A stretch of 18,674 bases of DNA from Saprospiraceae bacterium (GTDB lineage Bacteria > Bacteroidota > Bacteroidia > Bacteroidales > JAIPBB01), in contig JAIPBB010000071.1 in assembly GCA_021739805.1 (NCBI GenBank), positions 1 through 18,674 of the forward strand, written 5' to 3'. The position numbers and the translations under genes are program-made. Of this stretch, positions 15,213 through 18,674 are shown one piece after another. Under the pieces are notes generated by a model. The model saw only the letters and a program-made list of their open reading frames with translations. It was not told where the DNA came from and ran no database searches. Numbering within the stretch: position 1 is the stretch's first letter; the number at the start of each line of letters is the position of its first letter.

Positions 15213-15782
15213 ATGAAAATTAAGAAAATTTTATACTTATTGTTTCTATTTTTAATGCCGTTTAATATAACAACTGCACAACAAACTTATCTTTCAAATC
15301 TCTATAATCCTTACCAAACTGCCGGTATTGGTTATCACATTATAGAACTAGATTCATTTTATTTAGTTGGCGCACTAATGTACGATAGTTCATTAATTAA
15401 AAGCTCAAAGGAAATATTAAAATTCGATAAATCAGGAAATCTAATATCTACAATTAATCATAGTCCTAAAAATATTTCGTACCTCCCAGGTGCACCAGGT
15501 TCTTTTAATAAAGCTAAAGATGGAACATATATTTGGGGTGGAACCAAAAGATATGATTCGTTTAGCAAAATATATGGCTTTCTGATGAAACTTGACAGTT
15601 CACTCTATCTTGTTTGGGAAAAGGATTTTATGTTTAATAATGATACTACTTATTCCTATTTGAGAATTACCCAAGCAAAACAGACATTTGATAATGGCTA
15701 TATTTTAACTGGAATTACGGAAGCATCAGGGCAATACAATTTTGATATTTTTTTGATAAAAACAGATTGCCAGACTTGGTAA
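15213..15782 (+). CDS. C-terminally truncated exported propeller-type protein
   Basis: This 189-residue frame starts with a signal peptide (MKIKKILYLLFLFLMPF ... TTAQ). Beta-repeats follow of the kind found in long Bacteroidota surface proteins: FYLVGALMYD, ILKFDKSGNLIST, YGFLMKLDSSLYLVWEKDF, NGYILTGITEASGQYNFDIFLIKTD. Normally KTD continues as SLGNEIW and the chain runs on through further blades to a T9SS tail. Here the frame breaks after IKTD, reads four unrelated residues (CQTW) and stops. The lost part includes most blades and the sorting domain, so the product would be exported to the periplasm at best. The junction, near 15768, joins it to the truncated protease gene. Probably a pseudogene remnant; an assembly join is the alternative. 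Confidence 0.7.
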   Translation: MKIKKILYLLFLFLMPFNITTAQQTYLSNLYNPYQTAGIGYHIIELDSFYLVGALMYDSSLIKSSKEILKFDKSGNLISTINHSPKNISYLPGAPGSFNKAKDGTYIWGGTKRYDSFSKIYGFLMKLDSSLYLVWEKDFMFNNDTTYSYLRITQAKQTFDNGYILTGITEASGQYNFDIFLIKTDCQTW

Positions 15783-15804
15783 TATTCATATCATCTATCC
15801 TGCA

Positions 15805-16836
15805 TTGAATCGTAAAGCCTATCTGAAAATTATCAAAAATGAATTAGAGAAAATTGCATGCAACCTTTATGAAATAACAGAATTACAAATTGTTTTTGAT
15901 GAATCAATAATTGAATTAGTTTATAAAGAGGGAGTTTATCCAACTCAGGGAGTTCGTCCAATATTTACATCAATTCATTATTTATTAAAGAGTAATTTAA
16001 GCATGTTTTTGTCTGATATTCTTTTGAAAGACATAAAACCAAATAAATTGAAATTTACTATACAAAACAAAACACTTATTTGCTTTTATCATTTTGAAAA
16101 ATCTCTAATTTATGAAAAGCAAATCGCAATAAAAACAACTTTGGAAGATATGCGGATAAACAAACAAGATGATATGCAGGCTATAACGGCAGTTCATGAA
16201 AGTGGTCATGCAATTTTATCAGCAATTCTTTTGCGAACAATTCCTGAAGTGATTTTTTCAATTACATCTGATGCTGATAATCATGGATTTATTTTTTCAA
16301 AGTTTGCATGGGATTATATAACAAGAAAAGAACTTATTCCACGAGTTGCTATGTTTCTTGGAGGTTACGTTGCAGAAGAAATTATATTCGGCAAAGAGTA
16401 TTTAACAACAGGAGCTTCAAGTGATATTGAAAAAGCTACAGAGTTTTTATCTTATATGTACAAAAAAGGTGGAATGGGGGAAATCCCAATTTCTTACAAT
16501 TCTTCAAAAAATGATAATTTCTCATATCATCAAAATGATTCAGTTGAGGAAGAAGTTAAGCAGTCAATCGAATTAGCTCTAGAACTAGCTCAAACTACCT
16601 TGAAAAAGGAAAGAAAATTACTTCTTGTAATGTCTGATTATTTATCTGATAACAGATCGTTGAAAAAGCAGGAAATAGAAAAACTTATCAATGCAAATAT
16701 CTCAAATCAAATGGATTTTATTACAAATGGCGAATTATTATACTACCGAAATCATTTAAAGAAAGCTGTTGGTGAAAGCAAAACACAAAAATCAGAAATG
16801 TTCCACAATGCTATATCGTTGAATAAGGAGAAATAA
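15805..16836 (+). CDS. N-terminally truncated AAA+ protease: ATPase lid plus M41 (FtsH-type) zinc peptidase domain
   Basis: This frame of up to 343 codons has no normal start: the first candidate is TTG at 15805 and the first in-frame ATG is at 16003. Homology-like sequence continues upstream in frame to about 15769 (ARLGNIHIIYPAL), so the true gene has lost its 5' end. Residues 1 to about 80 match the C-terminal lid of a ClpB/ClpC-like AAA+ module, including the sensor-2 motif GVRP (R51; GARP in Clp proteins). The Walker A and B motifs should lie upstream and are absent. The M41 peptidase follows, with HESGH (131-135) as zinc ligands and catalytic glutamate, and D207 in TTGASSDIEKAT as the third ligand. 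FtsH itself has a different lid and N-terminal membrane helices, so the parent looks like a Clp-type ATPase fused to an M41 domain. Without ATPase motifs it cannot unfold substrates; it is probably a pseudogene. Confidence 0.75.
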   Translation: MNRKAYLKIIKNELEKIACNLYEITELQIVFDESIIELVYKEGVYPTQGVRPIFTSIHYLLKSNLSMFLSDILLKDIKPNKLKFTIQNKTLICFYHFEKSLIYEKQIAIKTTLEDMRINKQDDMQAITAVHESGHAILSAILLRTIPEVIFSITSDADNHGFIFSKFAWDYITRKELIPRVAMFLGGYVAEEIIFGKEYLTTGASSDIEKATEFLSYMYKKGGMGEIPISYNSSKNDNFSYHQNDSVEEEVKQSIELALELAQTTLKKERKLLLVMSDYLSDNRSLKKQEIEKLINANISNQMDFITNGELLYYRNHLKKAVGESKTQKSEMFHNAISLNKEK

Positions 16837-16858
16837 TCTTCATGTAAAACCAGAGTAA

Positions 16859-16890
16859 TTGAAAAGTTAACTGAAATTTATTTAAATTTA
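16859..16890 (+). promoter_or_regulatory. Possible promoter for the 16955-18674 gene pair
   Basis: TTG at 16859-16861, 21 nt, then TAAATTTA at 16883-16890, which matches TAnnTTTG except for the last base. It would start transcription near 16897, giving a leader of about 58 nt. Confidence 0.35.
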
Positions 16891-16905
16891 CATAATACCA
16901 TGTAA
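16888..16905. promoter_or_regulatory. Small inverted repeat overlapping the putative -7 element
   Basis: TTACAT (16888-16893), a 6-nt spacer and ATGTAA (16900-16905) form a perfect dyad covering the end of the candidate -7 box and the likely transcription start. It could be an operator for an autoregulated nuclease operon. Six-base arms in AT-rich DNA can also arise by chance. Confidence 0.25.
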
Positions 16906-16954
16906 GAATTAATTATTTAAAGCAAGTATAATTTAAAAGTAAAAATTCAGACTT

Positions 16955-17578
16955 ATGGATTTAATCAAAGACAAATCTATTGAACGACTTTTGTCTATTA
17001 AAGATAAAGCAAAAGAATATTTTGGAGTTAAAGAAAAACTCAAAAGAGATAAATCAAACCTATCAATTGCTGGAAATACTTTTAGGGCTTACAGAGATTA
17101 TAAAATACCACCATCTAAAGTATTTAAAAATTGGATTATTCAAAATAAGATTATTGAATCATTTAGTTCTAGTTCCTTAACAATAAAATCGTATAATGAC
17201 TTTCTTCAGCACCACAATTGGTTATCAATAGATTTGGAGAAATATTGGCACACTATACAAAGTAAGAATCTAACTATCTCGCAAAAATTTAAAATAATCG
17301 ATCTCTTAATAAAAACCTTATCAAAACTTTCATTTAACAAATCATTAGAGATAAATTATAAACTTTGTCAATATGGTCATATACCACTTGATAAATTTGC
17401 ATTATTAGCTGTAAAAGAGAATTTTTCAGGTATCGTTATTTCAAAAAATCCAAGTATGGGTGATATTGAAGATAACAACACTTATTATTTCATACAAAAT
17501 CAAATACGAATACTTACTGAAAAAGCTAATGTTCCAAACTTATATTTTGATTACTATGCTTGGAATAGGGTTCATTAG
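16955..17578 (+). CDS. Hypothetical protein, first gene of a pair with a Cas4-like/DUF2779 nuclease
   Basis: I do not recognise this 207-residue protein. It has no signal peptide or membrane segment, and is basic and helix-rich at the N-terminus (IERLLSIKDKAKEYFGVKEKLK). A middle region contains NTFRAYRDYKIPPSKVFKNW, and the C-terminus is compact and aromatic (NLYFDYYAWNRVH, about 195-207). No catalytic motif, HTH or zinc site stands out; the single cysteine is in LCQYGH. The next gene starts 33 nt after its stop with no sign of a terminator, so the two are probably cotranscribed. Cytoplasmic location is likely. A partner or regulator of the nuclease is a guess from position only. Confidence 0.65.
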   Translation: MDLIKDKSIERLLSIKDKAKEYFGVKEKLKRDKSNLSIAGNTFRAYRDYKIPPSKVFKNWIIQNKIIESFSSSSLTIKSYNDFLQHHNWLSIDLEKYWHTIQSKNLTISQKFKIIDLLIKTLSKLSFNKSLEINYKLCQYGHIPLDKFALLAVKENFSGIVISKNPSMGDIEDNNTYYFIQNQIRILTEKANVPNLYFDYYAWNRVH

Positions 17579-17611
17579 CAAGTTTAATCAATCAGAAAAA
17601 TATACTATTCT

Positions 17612-18674
17612 ATGCCAAAACAACCAGTAATATCAAAATCCTCCTTTATACGAGGGAAGCAATGCCTAAAATCATTGTATTTATATAAAAAACACCCTGA
17701 ATTAAGAGATGAAATCTCAGAAGGGCAACAGGCAATATTTAATATAGGTCATAACGTTGGTGCATTAGCTCAGCAACTTTTTCCGGGTGGTGTAATGGCA
17801 GCATTTGACTTACCCGAAGGTTTTATGAGAAGTATGAAAAATACTACAGAATTAATTAAAAATGGTCATGAAGTAATCTATGAAGCAGGTTTTATGAATA
17901 ATGGTACACATTGTTTTGTAGATATTTTGGTTAAGAAAAATAACAAATGGCATATCTATGAAGTGAAAAGCTCTACTTCGGTTAAAGAAGTTAATATTTA
18001 CGATTCAGCCTTTCAGTATTTAGTATTAAAAAATTGCGGTTTGGAGCTTGGGGATGTTTCTTTAATCCATATCAACAACCAATATGTGCGAAAAGGTGAA
18101 ATTGACATTAAGGAATTATTCACTATAGAATCAGTTTTAGATGATGTATTGAAAAATCAGGATTTTATAAAAAATTACCTTTCGATAGAAGTAGATACCT
18201 TGCAAAAAAATGAAATACCAAATATTGAGATCGGGCAACATTGCACTGACCCTTATGGCTGTGATTTTATGGGTTATTGCTGGAAGAATATTCCGGAATA
18301 TTCCGTTTTTAATATCTCCAGATTAAGAGCAGATAAGAAATTTGAGTTGTATAAAGAAGGTATATTAAAAACTACTGATATTCCTGAGGATTATGCTTTA
18401 AATCAAAATCAATTACTACAGGTTCATGCTGATAAAACAAATAAGAAAATAATTGATAAAAGGAGTATTATAAGCTTTGTAAGCACACTTAAATACCCAC
18501 TTTATTTTCTGGATTTTGAAACATTCAATCCGGCAATACCGCTGTATGATAATTCAAAACCATATCAGCAAATTGTGTTTCAGTATTCTTTGCATATTTT
18601 AGAAAAGCCAAATGGTAAATTATTACATAAGGAGTTCCTTGCCCAAGCAAGCGGAGATCCAAGAATTCCAATGA
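17612..18674 (+). CDS. Cas4-like PD-(D/E)XK nuclease fused to a DUF2779 exonuclease-like domain, 3' end outside the window
   Basis: The frame is open from ATG at 17612 to the window end, 354 residues, so the C-terminus is missing. Residues 8-225 resemble a Cas4/RecB-family nuclease. ISKSSFIRGKQCLKSLYLY contains the first cluster cysteine, C18. H47 sits in NIGHNVG. The metal-binding active site is D104 (CFVDIL) with E117 and K119 in YEVKS, and the QxxxY-like motif is Q135 and Y136 in SAFQYL. Three more cysteines (C211, C217, C223) complete a Cas4-type [4Fe-4S] site. After about residue 290, YFLDFETFNPAIP begins the DUF2779 part, whose DFET (301-304) looks like the first acidic motif of a DEDD 3'-5' exonuclease. 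The expected role is processing DNA ends; substrate and pathway are unknown. No cas1, cas2 or CRISPR array is in the window, so this should not be called Cas4. Confidence 0.87.
   Translation, partial: MPKQPVISKSSFIRGKQCLKSLYLYKKHPELRDEISEGQQAIFNIGHNVGALAQQLFPGGVMAAFDLPEGFMRSMKNTTELIKNGHEVIYEAGFMNNGTHCFVDILVKKNNKWHIYEVKSSTSVKEVNIYDSAFQYLVLKNCGLELGDVSLIHINNQYVRKGEIDIKELFTIESVLDDVLKNQDFIKNYLSIEVDTLQKNEIPNIEIGQHCTDPYGCDFMGYCWKNIPEYSVFNISRLRADKKFELYKEGILKTTDIPEDYALNQNQLLQVHADKTNKKIIDKRSIISFVSTLKYPLYFLDFETFNPAIPLYDNSKPYQQIVFQYSLHILEKPNGKLLHKEFLAQASGDPRIPM

Noticed and set aside
15757..15804. Programmed frameshift joining the 15213 and 15805 frames into one protein
   Set aside because: The two halves belong to different families, an exported propeller and a cytoplasmic AAA+ lid, and no slippery heptamer with a supporting structure lies at the overlap. 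A recombination junction fits better.
17612..18674. Calling the nuclease Cas4 of a CRISPR-Cas locus
   Set aside because: The Cas4-like core is real, but it is followed by a DUF2779 segment and there is no cas1, cas2 or array in the window.

Overview
The window looks like chromosomal DNA of a Bacteroidota member, probably an uncultured Bacteroidales or Flavobacteriia-like lineage. The evidence is low GC, A-rich leaders without Shine-Dalgarno sites, several matches to the Bacteroidota promoter (TTTG or TTG, 19-21 nt, then TAnnTTTG), secreted proteins with type IX secretion (T9SS) type A C-terminal sorting domains, and long intergenic stretches of short-period repeats. No tRNA, rRNA, CRISPR array or recognisable transposase was seen.

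Layout: (1) 157-1962, a single-chain aconitase/isopropylmalate dehydratase-family hydro-lyase, followed by a hairpin inside an octanucleotide repeat array. (2) 2124-7052, a three-gene operon of tandem paralogues encoding exported beta-propeller (SBBP-type) proteins with T9SS sorting tails; the outer two carry seven repeat blades and the middle one only three. (3) 7053-7443, a repeat-rich spacer. (4) 7444-9599, a DEAD-box RNA helicase of the RhlE type and a Cof-type HAD phosphatase, probably cotranscribed. (5) 9603-9742, twenty perfect-period heptanucleotide repeats. (6) 9797-10534 on the minus strand, peptidase E. (7) 10535-11063, a 529-nt spacer made almost entirely of repeat families. (8) 11064-13733 on the minus strand, a large exported TPR protein. 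(9) 13964-14995, an exported WD40-like propeller protein. (10) 15213-16836, two gene remnants abutting at about 15768: a propeller protein without its C-terminus, and an AAA+ protease with only the ATPase lid and the M41 zinc peptidase domain left. (11) 16955 to the window end, an unknown 207-residue protein followed by a Cas4-like/DUF2779 nuclease that runs off the end.

The most unusual signal is intergenic. Arrays with an 8-nt period and core AATGNNNN begin 4-9 nt after the stop codons of three unrelated genes (1962, 7052, and 11064 on the minus strand). At two of these loci an oppositely oriented array (NNNNCATT) closes the spacer and abuts the next gene's promoter. In the stop-proximal arrays most units read ATG-NNN-TAA with overlapping TAATG junctions. 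I do not recognise a named element class for them. A heptamer array and a 30-nt palindromic repeat in inverted copies (7194 and 10799) add to the repeat load.

The second theme is breakage. The fused remnants at 15213-16836 lie next to the nuclease pair, which suggests this end of the window is a plastic region. The 207-residue protein plus DUF2779 nuclease is the only gene set here that could be an undescribed nucleic-acid-processing or defence module, and that rests on inference alone.
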